This document shows positions 24,894 through 33,311 of a stretch of 64,000 nt of DNA, piece after piece. Origin of the DNA: Oerskovia flava (GTDB taxonomy: Bacteria > Actinomycetota > Actinomycetes > Actinomycetales > Cellulomonadaceae). Each line of letters starts with the position of its first letter. Within the stretch, counting starts at the first letter, position 1. The stretch spans positions 372,001 through 436,000 of the forward strand of contig NZ_JAOXSR010000001.1 in NCBI RefSeq assembly GCF_026163685.1. Direction: 5' to 3'. A program made the position numbers and the translations under genes. The notes beneath the pieces are model-generated. The model was given only the letters and a program-made list of their open reading frames with translations. It was not told where the DNA came from and did not search any database.

Positions 24894-26957
24894 TCAGTGC
24901 GCCTCGCGCACCACCCGGACGGTGCCGGCGGGCACGACGAGCGTCCCGTCGACGTCCCCGCCCGCCAGCAGCTCGACCCCGGACGTCGCGACCTTGGCGT
25001 CGTCGGCGGTGTGGTTGATCGCGAACAGCCAGGCCGTGCGGCCGTCGGCCGACCAGCGGCGCACGGTCTCCACGCCGTCGGCCGCCGCCTCGGCCGGGAG
25101 CACCTGCGCCGCCCCGGCGACCGTGCGCGCGAGCGCCGCGGTCCCCGCTCCGTCGAGCCGGGTGGCGACGTACCAGGCGGACCCGCCGGCCGTCGTCGGG
25201 CGCCGCGTGACGGCGGGCAGCCCGGCGAGCTGGCCGTCGTCGTACGACGCCACGACCTCGGTGCCGGGGGAGACGTGCGTCTTCTCGGTCCACAGGTCGG
25301 CGCTCGACGCGTCGAGCGGGCCGCCGCTCACGCGCACGGTCTCGTCGACCTGCAGGGTGTAGAACTCCTCGGTGCGGACCCCGAGCAGCTCGCGGAACGC
25401 GCCGGGGTAGCCGCCGAGCCGCACGTGGTCGTGCTCGTCGACGATCCCGGAGAAGTACGTGACGACGACGGTGGCGCCCGCGTCCGCGGCGGCGGCGAGG
25501 TTCGCGGCGTCGGCGTCCGTGACGAGGTAGAGCGTGGGGGCGATCACGAGCCGGTACCCGGAGAGGTCCGCGCCGGGGCGTACGACGTCGACCGTCACGC
25601 CCGCGTCCCACAGGGCTCGGTACCAGGCGAGCACCTCGTCGGGGTAGCGCAGCGCCTGCGTCGGGTGGGAGTCGAGCTCGGCGCCCCACCAGGCGGGGTA
25701 GTCGAAGCAGATCGCGGCGCGGGCCTCGACCCGGGACCCGCGCACCTCGGCGAGCGCCTCGAGCGCGCGCCCGAGCTCGACCGTCCGGCGCCACACGTCG
25801 GTGTCCTGGCCGGCGTGCGGGACCATCGCCGAGTGGTACTTCTCGGCGCCTGCGGCCGACTGGCGCCACTGGAAGAACATCACGGCGTCCGCGCCCCGGG
25901 CGACGTGCGCGAGGGAGTTGCGCAGCATCTCGCCGGGGGTCTTGGTGTGGTTGCGGGGCTGCCAGTTCACGGCGGACGTGGAGTGCTCCATGAGGATCCA
26001 CGGGTCACCGCCCGCGACGCCGCGGGTCATGTCGGCGCTGAAGGCGAGCTCGACGTGCCGGTCTGGGTTCTCCGCCGCCGTGTAGTGGTCGTTCGCGACG
26101 ACGTCGAGCTCGGGTGCCCAGGAGAAGTAGTCCATGCCCTTGGTCGCCGACGACACCATGAGGTTGGTCGTCGTCGGCACGTGCGGCGTCAGCTCGCGCA
26201 GCAGGTCACGCAGGTCGCGGTAGTAGTCGAGGAGGGAGTCCGACGAGAACCGGTCGAAGTCGAGCTGCTGCGTCGGGTTGGCGTACGTCGGGGCGACGAG
26301 CGGCGGCAGGACGTCGTCGAAGGACCCGTAGCGCTGCGACCAGAACGCGGTGCCCCACGCGGCGTTGAGCGCGTCGAGGGTGCCGTACCGGGCGCGGAGC
26401 CAGTCGCGGAACGCCCCGGCGGCGGTGTCCGAGTAGTCGCGCGGCACGTGGCAGCCGATCTCGTTGTCGACGTGCCACAGGGCGAGCGCGGGGTGCTCGC
26501 CGTAGCGCTCGGCCATCCGCGCGGCCATCCGCAGGGCGTACTCGCGGTGCACGGGGTGGGTCACGGAGTACGCCTGGCGTCCGCCCTGGTGCAGCACGGT
26601 CTCGTCGGCGAGGCGCGGCAGGATCTCGGGGTGCTTGCGGGTGAGCCACGGCGGCGGGGAGGCGGTCGCGGTCGCGAGGGCGACCTGGATACCGGCGTCG
26701 TGCAGGCGGTCCATGGTCTCGTCGAGCCAGGCCCAGTCGAGCTCACCCTCCCGGGGCTCGATGGTCGCCCAGCCGAAGATCGCAACGCTGACGAAGTTCA
26801 CCCCGGCCTTGCGCATCAGCTCGACGTCCTCGAGCCGGGTCGCCTGCGGCCACTGCTCGGGGTTGTAGTCGCCGCCGTACGCGAGCCCGGGCAGGCGGGC
26901 GCTCCAGGGGCGGACGGCGGTCGGGTCGAAGGCCTCGGGGGTGGTGCGACGTCGCAT
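24894..26957 (-). CDS. Beta-galactosidase, glycoside hydrolase family 42
   Basis: 687 residues, full GH42 length, no signal peptide, so cytoplasmic. The N-terminus GLAYGGDYNPEQWP is the family hallmark. The acid/base Glu166 is in WHVDNEIGCH and the nucleophile Glu324 in ILMEHSTSAVNW. The trimerisation and C-terminal beta domains are present (ICFDYPAWWGAELDS, VTYFSGIVDEHDHVRLGGYPG). It removes beta-galactose from imported oligosaccharides, like YesZ of Bacillus. The ATG at 26957 lies just downstream of an operator shared with the divergent esterase gene. Confidence 0.94.
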   Translation of the reverse strand: MRRRTTPEAFDPTAVRPWSARLPGLAYGGDYNPEQWPQATRLEDVELMRKAGVNFVSVAIFGWATIEPREGELDWAWLDETMDRLHDAGIQVALATATASPPPWLTRKHPEILPRLADETVLHQGGRQAYSVTHPVHREYALRMAARMAERYGEHPALALWHVDNEIGCHVPRDYSDTAAGAFRDWLRARYGTLDALNAAWGTAFWSQRYGSFDDVLPPLVAPTYANPTQQLDFDRFSSDSLLDYYRDLRDLLRELTPHVPTTTNLMVSSATKGMDYFSWAPELDVVANDHYTAAENPDRHVELAFSADMTRGVAGGDPWILMEHSTSAVNWQPRNHTKTPGEMLRNSLAHVARGADAVMFFQWRQSAAGAEKYHSAMVPHAGQDTDVWRRTVELGRALEALAEVRGSRVEARAAICFDYPAWWGAELDSHPTQALRYPDEVLAWYRALWDAGVTVDVVRPGADLSGYRLVIAPTLYLVTDADAANLAAAADAGATVVVTYFSGIVDEHDHVRLGGYPGAFRELLGVRTEEFYTLQVDETVRVSGGPLDASSADLWTEKTHVSPGTEVVASYDDGQLAGLPAVTRRPTTAGGSAWYVATRLDGAGTAALARTVAGAAQVLPAEAAADGVETVRRWSADGRTAWLFAINHTADDAKVATSGVELLAGGDVDGTLVVPAGTVRVVREAH

Positions 26958-26971
26958 GCCACAAGTCTGCC

Positions 26972-26985
26972 ATGAAACGATACAA
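26972..26985. promoter_or_regulatory. Operator between divergent GH42 and acetyl esterase genes
   Basis: ATGAAACGATACAA matches the local palindrome family (TTGNAWCGWTNCAA) on both strands. It sits 15 bp from the GH42 start and about 100 bp from the esterase start, so one protein could repress both. Confidence 0.5.
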
Positions 26986-27085
26986 GCGAGGCGCAGGGCC
27001 GCGTACGCTACCGCTCGACCACCGGGCCGGCGCCCGGTCTCCGGCCCCGCGGCGTCGACGCCGCCCCGCACACGAAGGAGCTCTC

Positions 27086-28075
27086 GTGGCCCAGTTCGAC
27101 CTGCCCCTCGACCAGCTCGTCACCTACCGGCCCGACCGCACCGAACCGGCCGACCTCGACGGCTTCTGGCGCCGCACCCTCGACGAGCAGGACGCCGCGC
27201 ACCCCCTGCGGGTCACACGCGAGACCGTCGACACCGGCCTCACCGAGATCGTCACCGAGGACGTCACGTTCACCGGGTTCGGCGGCCAGCCGATCAAGGC
27301 CTGGTTCCACCGCCCCGCACGGAGTGCGCCCGACGGGAGGGCGCTGGGCGCCGTCGTCACCTACATCGGCTACGGCGGCGGGCGTGGCCTGTCGATCGAG
27401 CACACCCTGCTCGCTCAGGCGGGGTACGCCGTCCTCGTCATGGACAACCGCGGCCAGGGCAGCGCGCACCAGGTCGGGCACACCGGCGACGCGCACGACG
27501 GCGGCCCGCACGCCGCCGGGTTCCTCACCCAGGGCGTGGAGTCGCCCGAGGCGTACTACTACCGGCGGCTGTTCCTCGACGCCGCGCGCGCCGTCGAGGT
27601 GGCCCGTGCGCACCCGGCGGTGGACTCGGGCCGGGTCATGGTCTCCGGCGGGTCGCAGGGCGGTGCGATCGCGCTCGCCGCCGCCGCGCTGTCCGGCCTG
27701 CGCGGGGTCGCGCTGCGCGGGGCGATCGTCGACGTGCCGTTCCTCGCGCACGTGCGCCGCTGCGCCGAGATCACCGACGCGCACCCGTACGCCGAGCTCG
27801 TCGGGTACCTGCACGCGCACCGCGAGCTCGTCGAGCAGACCTTCGCGACCCTCGCGTACTTCGACGGCATGAACCTCGCCCCACGGGTGGGCGTGCCCGC
27901 GCTGTTCTCCGTCGGGCTGCGCGACGAGATCTGCCCGCCGTCCGCGGTGTACGCGGCCTTCAACCACTACGCGGGACCCAAGGAGATGAGGGTCTACGCC
28001 TACAACGGGCATGAGAACGGCGGCCCGTACCAGCACGCCGAGCACGTCCGCTTCGCCCGCCAGGTCCTCGCCTGA
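27086..28075 (+). CDS. Acetylxylan esterase / cephalosporin-C deacetylase family
   Basis: 329 residues, cytoplasmic (no signal), alpha/beta hydrolase of the AXE1 (CE7) family. Nucleophile Ser190 is in SGGSQGG, Asp280 in VGLRDEICPPS and His309 in YNGHENGG, the expected triad. It deacetylates imported oligosaccharides; RG-I is naturally acetylated on galacturonate. The GTG at 27086 has GGAG 7 nt upstream. Divergent from GH42 and probably co-regulated with it. Confidence 0.92.
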   Translation: MAQFDLPLDQLVTYRPDRTEPADLDGFWRRTLDEQDAAHPLRVTRETVDTGLTEIVTEDVTFTGFGGQPIKAWFHRPARSAPDGRALGAVVTYIGYGGGRGLSIEHTLLAQAGYAVLVMDNRGQGSAHQVGHTGDAHDGGPHAAGFLTQGVESPEAYYYRRLFLDAARAVEVARAHPAVDSGRVMVSGGSQGGAIALAAAALSGLRGVALRGAIVDVPFLAHVRRCAEITDAHPYAELVGYLHAHRELVEQTFATLAYFDGMNLAPRVGVPALFSVGLRDEICPPSAVYAAFNHYAGPKEMRVYAYNGHENGGPYQHAEHVRFARQVLA

Positions 28076-28123
28076 CCACGACCCCGACGGCTCCCCGCCG
28101 CCGACCACCACCCTGCCGCCTCC

Positions 28124-28208
28124 CCGCCGAACACGACCCTCCTCGCCGCCGAACACGACTCTGCTGACGTTATGGCGACCTGAACGGCAGCAAGGTCGTG
28201 TTCGGCGG
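28124..28208. repeat. Direct and inverted copies of CCGCCGAACACGAC
   Basis: CCGCCGAACACGAC occurs at 28124-28137 and 28146-28159 and inverted at 28195-28208. The last two could form a 14-bp stem with a 35-nt loop between the converging esterase and lacI genes. A bidirectional terminator is possible but the loop is long. Confidence 0.5.
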
Positions 28209-28247
28209 AGGGGGAGGGGGCGCGGGGGCGGGGGGAGGGGGTTGGGG

Positions 28248-29270
28248 TTAGGGGGTGGTGCTGGAGGCGCGGACTACGAGCTCGGGCTGGAAGAGGACCT
28301 GCTCGGCGGGGGCGCCCGCGGCGGCGGCGAGGAGGAGGTCGGCGGCGCGGAAGCCGAGGGCGTGGGTGGGCTGGCGCACCGACGTCAGGGGGGTGCCGAG
28401 CTCGGCGGCGAAGGTGACGTCGTCGTACCCGACGACGGCCACGTCGTCGGGCACCCGGACGCCCTCGTGGCGCAGCGTGCGCAGGGCGCCGAGCGCCGTG
28501 AGGTCGTTGACGCAGAAGATCGCCGACGGGTGGTCCGCGGAGGCGAGGAGCTCGCGCGTCCCGGCCTCGCCGCCGTCGGCGTTGAGCGAGGGCACCGTGA
28601 TCTCGACGAGCGCCTCCGCCGGGTCGAGCCCGGCCGCCTCGAGGGCGCGCACGACGCCCGTGTGCCGCTCGACGCACTGACGGATCGCGTGCGGGCCGTT
28701 GAGGAACGCGATCCGGGTGTGGCCCTGCTCGAGGAGGTGGCGGGCGGCGAGCTCACCGCCGGACACGTCGTCGACCGCGACCGAGGAGAGGTCGTCGAGC
28801 GGGGACGAGCGGTCGAGCAGGACGACGTTCACGCCCCGCGCGCGCAGCGCGAGCAGGTGGTCGATCCGCTCGTCGGACGGCACGACCATGACTCCCTGGA
28901 CGCCGTGCTCCTCGAAGAGGCGCAGGTAGCGCTGCTCGCGCTCGGGGTCCTCCTCGGAGTTCGCGAGCATGAGGGTGTAGTCGTCCTGGGTGAGGCGGTC
29001 CTCGATGCCGCGCGCGACGTCGGTGAAGAACGGGTTGGCGATGTCGAGGACGATCGCGCCGACCGTGGTGATGGTGCCGGCCCGCAGCTGGCGAGCAGAC
29101 CCGTTCGGGACGAACGAGAGCTCGGCGATGGCGGCGACGACGCGCTCGCGGGTGGTGGGGGAGACCCGGTCCGGACGGTTGAGGACGTTGGAGACCGTGC
29201 CCACGGACACCTCGGCCAGTCGTGCGACGTCGTTGATGGACGCGCGGCGCCGCTGGACGGGTGTGCTCAT
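28248..29270 (-). CDS. LacI-family regulator, probably of the rhamnose/pectin genes
   Basis: 340 residues. HTH ASINDVARLAEVSVGTVSNVLN (about 10-31), then hinge and effector domain (GAIVLDIANPFFTDVARGIED, AIFCVNDLTALGALRTLR, VVGYDDVTFAAELGTPLTSV). The ATG follows an AGGAG-like stretch. It stands between the esterase and the rhamnose genes and diverges from rhaM, so it is the prime candidate to bind the ATGAATCGATTCAT-type sites at 29380 and 29916, and perhaps the similar sites from 13482 to 26985. Confidence 0.92.
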   Translation of the reverse strand: MSTPVQRRRASINDVARLAEVSVGTVSNVLNRPDRVSPTTRERVVAAIAELSFVPNGSARQLRAGTITTVGAIVLDIANPFFTDVARGIEDRLTQDDYTLMLANSEEDPEREQRYLRLFEEHGVQGVMVVPSDERIDHLLALRARGVNVVLLDRSSPLDDLSSVAVDDVSGGELAARHLLEQGHTRIAFLNGPHAIRQCVERHTGVVRALEAAGLDPAEALVEITVPSLNADGGEAGTRELLASADHPSAIFCVNDLTALGALRTLRHEGVRVPDDVAVVGYDDVTFAAELGTPLTSVRQPTHALGFRAADLLLAAAAGAPAEQVLFQPELVVRASSTTP

Positions 29271-29367
29271 CTGGTGCTCCTCCTGTGGCGTGCGCGTCGG
29301 TGCGCACGGGCGGCTCGGCCATCGCGTACCGGGTCGGCGACCGACCCATCGTGACGTACGACGGTGC

Positions 29368-29393
29368 TAGGTTTCCATTATGAACCGATTCAC
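29368..29393 (+). promoter_or_regulatory. rhaM -10 box and operator overlapping the start codon
   Basis: TAGGTT (29368-29373) fits a -10 box whose start point would be near 29380. The operator-like ATGAACCGATTCAC occupies 29380-29393 and so covers the proposed ATG. No good -35 box is visible. Confidence 0.4.
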
Positions 29394-29778
29394 CGACGAA
29401 GAGGTCCCCGAGGCGCGCTCCGAGACGTCCGAGCACGTGTGCTTCGTCTCGCGCGTGCGCCCCGAGCGGCTCGCGGAGTACCGCGCGGCGCACGCGGCGG
29501 TGTGGCCCGAGATGCTCGAGGCGCTGCGGGACACGGGCTGGCGCGACTACCGGCTGTTCCTCGGCGAGGACGGGCTGCTGGTCGGCGTCCTGGTCACCGA
29601 CGACTACGAGCGGGCGCAGCGTGCGATGGCCGCCACCGAGGTCAACGCGCGCTGGCAGGCGGCGATGGGTGACTTCTTCGCGGCGTCGGAGGGTCGTCCG
29701 GACGAGGGCTTCGTCCTGCTCGACGAGGTCTTCCACCTGGAGGGCCAGCTCGAGCGCGCGGGCCTGCCCACGCGCTGA
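29380..29778 (+). CDS. rhaM: L-rhamnose mutarotase
   Basis: 132 residues. The core is the RhaM/RhaU ferredoxin-like fold that interconverts alpha- and beta-L-rhamnose: VCFVSRVRPERLAEYRAAHAAVWPEMLEALRDTGWRDYRLF, then LLVGVLVTDDYERAQ. Typical proteins begin at about VCF, so this one carries 18 extra residues. If the mRNA is leaderless with the ATG at 29380 as its first codon, the extension is real. Otherwise the GTG at 29437 gives a normal-length protein. Its position before rhaI, separated by a strong operator-bearing promoter, fits a regulated rhamnose locus. Confidence 0.88.
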   Translation: MNRFTDEEVPEARSETSEHVCFVSRVRPERLAEYRAAHAAVWPEMLEALRDTGWRDYRLFLGEDGLLVGVLVTDDYERAQRAMAATEVNARWQAAMGDFFAASEGRPDEGFVLLDEVFHLEGQLERAGLPTR

Positions 29779-29878
29779 CCCGCCGAGCGCGCCGTAGGCA
29801 CCCGCCAAGGGGTCCCGCGCGGGTGATCACCGCATGTTCGACGGGCGGGGAGGGCATGTTCGGTCCCGTTCGGTCGTC

Positions 29879-29933
29879 TTGACCTCGCCTGTCGAGCACC
29901 GTACGCTCAGGCGCAATGAATCGATTCATTGCG
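29879..29933 (+). promoter_or_regulatory. Promoter and 22-bp perfect palindromic operator of rhaI-rhaD-rhaB
   Basis: TTGACC (29879-29884), 17 nt, TACGCT (29902-29907): start near 29914. A perfect 22-bp palindrome (29912-29933, core ATGAATCGATTCAT) begins at about +1, a classical repressor position. The rest of the 222-bp gap (29779-29878) shows no gene. Confidence 0.75.
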
Positions 29934-30000
29934 AGGTGACCGGGCCGTCCGGCCAGGGCCACGCGACGTCGCGCAACGCTGCGCGCACCAGGAGGGAAGC

Positions 30001-31197
30001 ATGATGTCCGACTCACCGGCGCAGTCCCGGCTCGAGGCCGCGCAGGCCGCGCTCCGGCAGCAGACCATCGAGCTGCCCTCCTGGGCGTTCGGCAACTCGG
30101 GGACACGGTTCAAGGTGTTCGCCCAGGACGGTGTGCCCCGCGACCCGTACGAGAAGATCGCCGACGCGTCGCAGGTCCACGCCGTCACGGGCATCGCCCC
30201 GCGGGTCTCGCTGCACATCCCGTGGGACCTCGTCGAGGACTACACCGACCTGGCGCGCCACGCGGCCGACCACGGCGTGAGCATCGGGATGATCAACTCG
30301 AACCTCTTCCAGGACGACGACTACCGCCTGGGGTCGCTCACGCACCCGGACCCGGTCGTGCGCAAGAAGGCCGTCGACCACCACCTGCAGTGCATCGAGG
30401 TCATGGCGGCCACCGGGTCCACCGAGCTCAAGCTGTGGCTGCCGGACGGCATCAACTACCCCGGGCAGGACTCGATCCGCGCCCGCCAGGACCGGCTCGC
30501 CGACTCGCTCGCCGACATCTACGCGGCGCTGACCGCCGCGGACCCGCGCAACACGCTCGTGCTGGAGTACAAGTTCTTCGAGCCCGCGTTCTACGCGACC
30601 GACATCCCGGACTGGGGGACGTCGTTGCTGCACTGCCTCGCCCTCGGCGAGCGGGCCAAGGTCGTCCTCGACACCGGCCACCACGCCCCGGGCACGAACA
30701 TCGAGTTCATCGTCGCCCAGCTGCTGCGCCAGGGACGGCTCGGCGCGTTCGACTTCAACTCGCGCTTCTACGCCGACGACGACCTCATGGCGGGCGCGGC
30801 CGACCCGTTCCAGCTGTTCCGGATCATGCACGAGATCGTCACGGTGGGTGCGTTGGACGCGAGCAGCGGCGTGAACTTCATGCTCGACCAGTGCCACAAC
30901 ATCGAGGCGAAGATCCCGGGCCAGATCCGTTCCGTGATGAACGTCCAGGAGGCGACCGCCAAGGCGCTCCTCGTCGACATGCCCGCGCTCGAGGCCGCGC
31001 AGCACTCCGGTGACGTGCTCGGCGCGAACGGGGTGCTCATGGACGCCTACAACACCGACGTGCGGCCGCTGCTGGCCGACCTGCGGGTCGAGCAGGGTCT
31101 CGACCCGGACCCGATGGCCGCCTTCGCGGCGTCGGGGTACACCGAGAAGATCGTGGCCGAGCGCGTCGGTGGCGTGCAGGCCGGATGGGGAGCCTGA
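30001..31197 (+). CDS. rhaI: L-rhamnose isomerase
   Basis: 398 residues, close to the Pseudomonas stutzeri-type RhaI and unlike E. coli RhaA. It converts L-rhamnose to L-rhamnulose in a TIM barrel with two metal ions. Supporting lines: GNSGTRFKVFAQDGVPRDP, VSLHIPWD, LKLWLPDGINYPGQDSI, LEYKFFEPAFYATD, LDTGHHAPGTNIEF and FDFNSRFYADDDL, which hold the Glu, Asp and His metal ligands. The first ATG at 30001 has GGAGGG 6 nt upstream. The second codon is also ATG. First gene of the rhaI-rhaD-rhaB operon under the perfect palindrome. Confidence 0.95.
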   Translation: MMSDSPAQSRLEAAQAALRQQTIELPSWAFGNSGTRFKVFAQDGVPRDPYEKIADASQVHAVTGIAPRVSLHIPWDLVEDYTDLARHAADHGVSIGMINSNLFQDDDYRLGSLTHPDPVVRKKAVDHHLQCIEVMAATGSTELKLWLPDGINYPGQDSIRARQDRLADSLADIYAALTAADPRNTLVLEYKFFEPAFYATDIPDWGTSLLHCLALGERAKVVLDTGHHAPGTNIEFIVAQLLRQGRLGAFDFNSRFYADDDLMAGAADPFQLFRIMHEIVTVGALDASSGVNFMLDQCHNIEAKIPGQIRSVMNVQEATAKALLVDMPALEAAQHSGDVLGANGVLMDAYNTDVRPLLADLRVEQGLDPDPMAAFAASGYTEKIVAERVGGVQAGWGA

Positions 31198-31198
31198 C

Positions 31199-33301
31199 AT
31201 GACGACGACGACCGACCGCACCCCCGCGCAGCCCGGCGCCCAGCCCGGCGCCCAGAGCGCCGCCGACGCGGTCGCCGACCTGGTCGCCCGCTCGAACCGG
31301 CTGGGCGCCGACCCGCGGGTGACCAACTACGCGGGCGGCAACACGTCCGCCAAGGGCGTCGCCACGGACCCGGTCACGGGCGAGCCCGTCGAGCTGCTCT
31401 GGGTCAAGGGCTCGGGCGGCGACCTCGGCACCCTCACGGAGAAGAACCTCGCCGCGCTGCGCCTCGACCGGCTGCGCGCCATGGTGGGCACCTACCCGGG
31501 CGTGGAGCGCGAGGACGAGATGGTCGCCGCGTTCGACTACTGCCTGCACGGCAAGGGCGGTGCGGCGCCGTCGATCGACACGGCGATGCACGGCCTGGTC
31601 GACGCCGCGCACGTGGACCACCTCCACCCGGACTCGGGCATCGCGCTGGCGACGTCGGCCGACGGCGAGGCCCTGACCCGGGAGGTCTTCGGCGACGAGG
31701 TCGTGTGGGTGCCCTGGCGCCGGCCCGGCTTCCAGCTCGGCCTCGACATCGCCGAGATCAAGGCGGCGAACCCGCAGGCGATCGGCTGCGTCCTGGGCGG
31801 TCACGGCATCACGGCCTGGGGCGACACGTCGGCCGAGACCGAGCGACGCTCGCTCGAGATCGTGCGGCGCGCGGAGGAGTTCATCGCGGCCCGGACGGCC
31901 GAGCTCGCCGAGCACCCCTTCGGGGCGGTGCGCCCGGGCTTCGAGGCGTTGTCGGAGGACGAGCGCCGGGCCAAGGCCGCCGCGCTCGCCCCCGTCGTCC
32001 GGGGCCTGGCGTCGACCGACGCCCCGCAGGTCGGGCACTTCACGGACTCCGACGTCGTGCTCGACTTCGTCGCCCGCGAACGCCTCGCGCCGCTCGCGGC
32101 CCTGGGCACGAGCTGCCCGGATCATTTCCTGCGCACCAAGGTCAGCCCGCTCGTGGTGGACCTGCCCGCGGACGCCTCGGTCGAGGAGACCGTGGCCCGG
32201 CTGCGCGAGCTGCACGCCGAGTACCGCACGCAGTACCAGGCGTACTACGACCGCCATGCGACCCCCGACAGCCCGGCGATCCGCGGCGCCGACCCGGCGA
32301 TCGTGCTCGTGCCGGGTGTCGGCATGTTCTCGTTCGGCAAGAACAAGCAGACGGCGCGCGTCGCGGGCGAGTTCTACGTGAACGCGATCAACGTCATGCG
32401 CGGTGCCGAGGCGATCAGCACCTACACCCCGATCGACGAGGCGGAGAAGTTCCGCATCGAGTACTGGGCGCTCGAGGAGGCCAAGCTCCGGCGCATGCCG
32501 GCGCCCAAGGCGCTCGCGACGCGCGTCGCGCTCGTCACGGGTGCGGGCTCCGGGATCGGGCGCGCCATCGCGGAGCGGCTCGCCGCCGAGGGCGCGTGCG
32601 TCGTCGTGGGCGACCTCAACCTCGAGGGCGCCCAGGAGGTCGCGGACTCGCTCGGCGGGCCCGACGTCGCGGTGGCCGTGCGCGCCGACGTCACCTCGGA
32701 GCGTGACGTGCGCGCGATGGTCGACGCCGCGGCGCTCGCCTTCGGCGGGGTGGACCTCGTGGTGAACAACGCGGGCCTGTCTATCTCCAAGCCGCTGCTG
32801 GAGACCACCGAGAAGGACTGGGACCTGCAGCACGACGTCATGGCGAAGGGGTCGTTCCTCGTCGCGCGGGAGGCGGCGCGCGCGATGATCGCCCAGGAGA
32901 TGGGCGGCGACATCGTCTACATCGCGTCGAAGAACTCCCTGTTCGCCGGCCCGAACAACATCGCGTACTCGGCGACGAAGGCGGACCAGGCGCACCAGGT
33001 GCGCCTGCTCGCGGCAGAGCTCGGCGAGCACCAGATCCGGGTCAACGGCATCAACCCGGACGGTGTGGTGCGCGGCTCGGGGATCTTCGCGGGCGGCTGG
33101 GGCGCCAAGCGCGCCGCGGTGTACGGCGTGCCGGAGGAGGAGCTGGGCGCGTACTACGCGCAGCGCACGCTCCTCAAGCGCGAGGTGCTGCCCGAGCACG
33201 TCGCGGCGGCCGTGTTCGCGCTGACCGGTCCCGACCTCTCCCAGACGACGGGCCTGCACGTGCCCGTCGACTCGGGCGTGGCGGCCGCGTTCCTGCGGTG
33301 A
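31199..33301 (+). CDS. rhaD: Bifunctional rhamnulose-1-phosphate aldolase / short-chain dehydrogenase
   Basis: 700 residues. The N-terminal half is a class II aldolase: VTNYAGGNTSAKG, zinc ligands in HVDHLHPDSG, and GGHGITAWG. The C-terminal part (from about 440) is an SDR: VTGAGSGIGRAIAERL, NNAGLS and catalytic YSATK. Such fusions split L-rhamnulose-1-phosphate into dihydroxyacetone phosphate and L-lactaldehyde and oxidise the aldehyde. The ATG lies 1 bp after the rhaI stop. Near the start a 12-bp unit is tandemly repeated (PGAQPGAQ). Confidence 0.95.
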   Translation: MTTTTDRTPAQPGAQPGAQSAADAVADLVARSNRLGADPRVTNYAGGNTSAKGVATDPVTGEPVELLWVKGSGGDLGTLTEKNLAALRLDRLRAMVGTYPGVEREDEMVAAFDYCLHGKGGAAPSIDTAMHGLVDAAHVDHLHPDSGIALATSADGEALTREVFGDEVVWVPWRRPGFQLGLDIAEIKAANPQAIGCVLGGHGITAWGDTSAETERRSLEIVRRAEEFIAARTAELAEHPFGAVRPGFEALSEDERRAKAAALAPVVRGLASTDAPQVGHFTDSDVVLDFVARERLAPLAALGTSCPDHFLRTKVSPLVVDLPADASVEETVARLRELHAEYRTQYQAYYDRHATPDSPAIRGADPAIVLVPGVGMFSFGKNKQTARVAGEFYVNAINVMRGAEAISTYTPIDEAEKFRIEYWALEEAKLRRMPAPKALATRVALVTGAGSGIGRAIAERLAAEGACVVVGDLNLEGAQEVADSLGGPDVAVAVRADVTSERDVRAMVDAAALAFGGVDLVVNNAGLSISKPLLETTEKDWDLQHDVMAKGSFLVAREAARAMIAQEMGGDIVYIASKNSLFAGPNNIAYSATKADQAHQVRLLAAELGEHQIRVNGINPDGVVRGSGIFAGGWGAKRAAVYGVPEEELGAYYAQRTLLKREVLPEHVAAAVFALTGPDLSQTTGLHVPVDSGVAAAFLR

Positions 33302-33311
33302 GGTGGGGGCG

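Noticed and set aside
28124-28208. CCGCCGAACACGAC copies as a CRISPR-like array
   Set aside because: Only three copies, one inverted, no uniform spacers and no cas genes.
28076-28247. A small gene between the esterase and lacI genes
   Set aside because: No start with a ribosome site and a plausible product; the region is repeats and G-runs.
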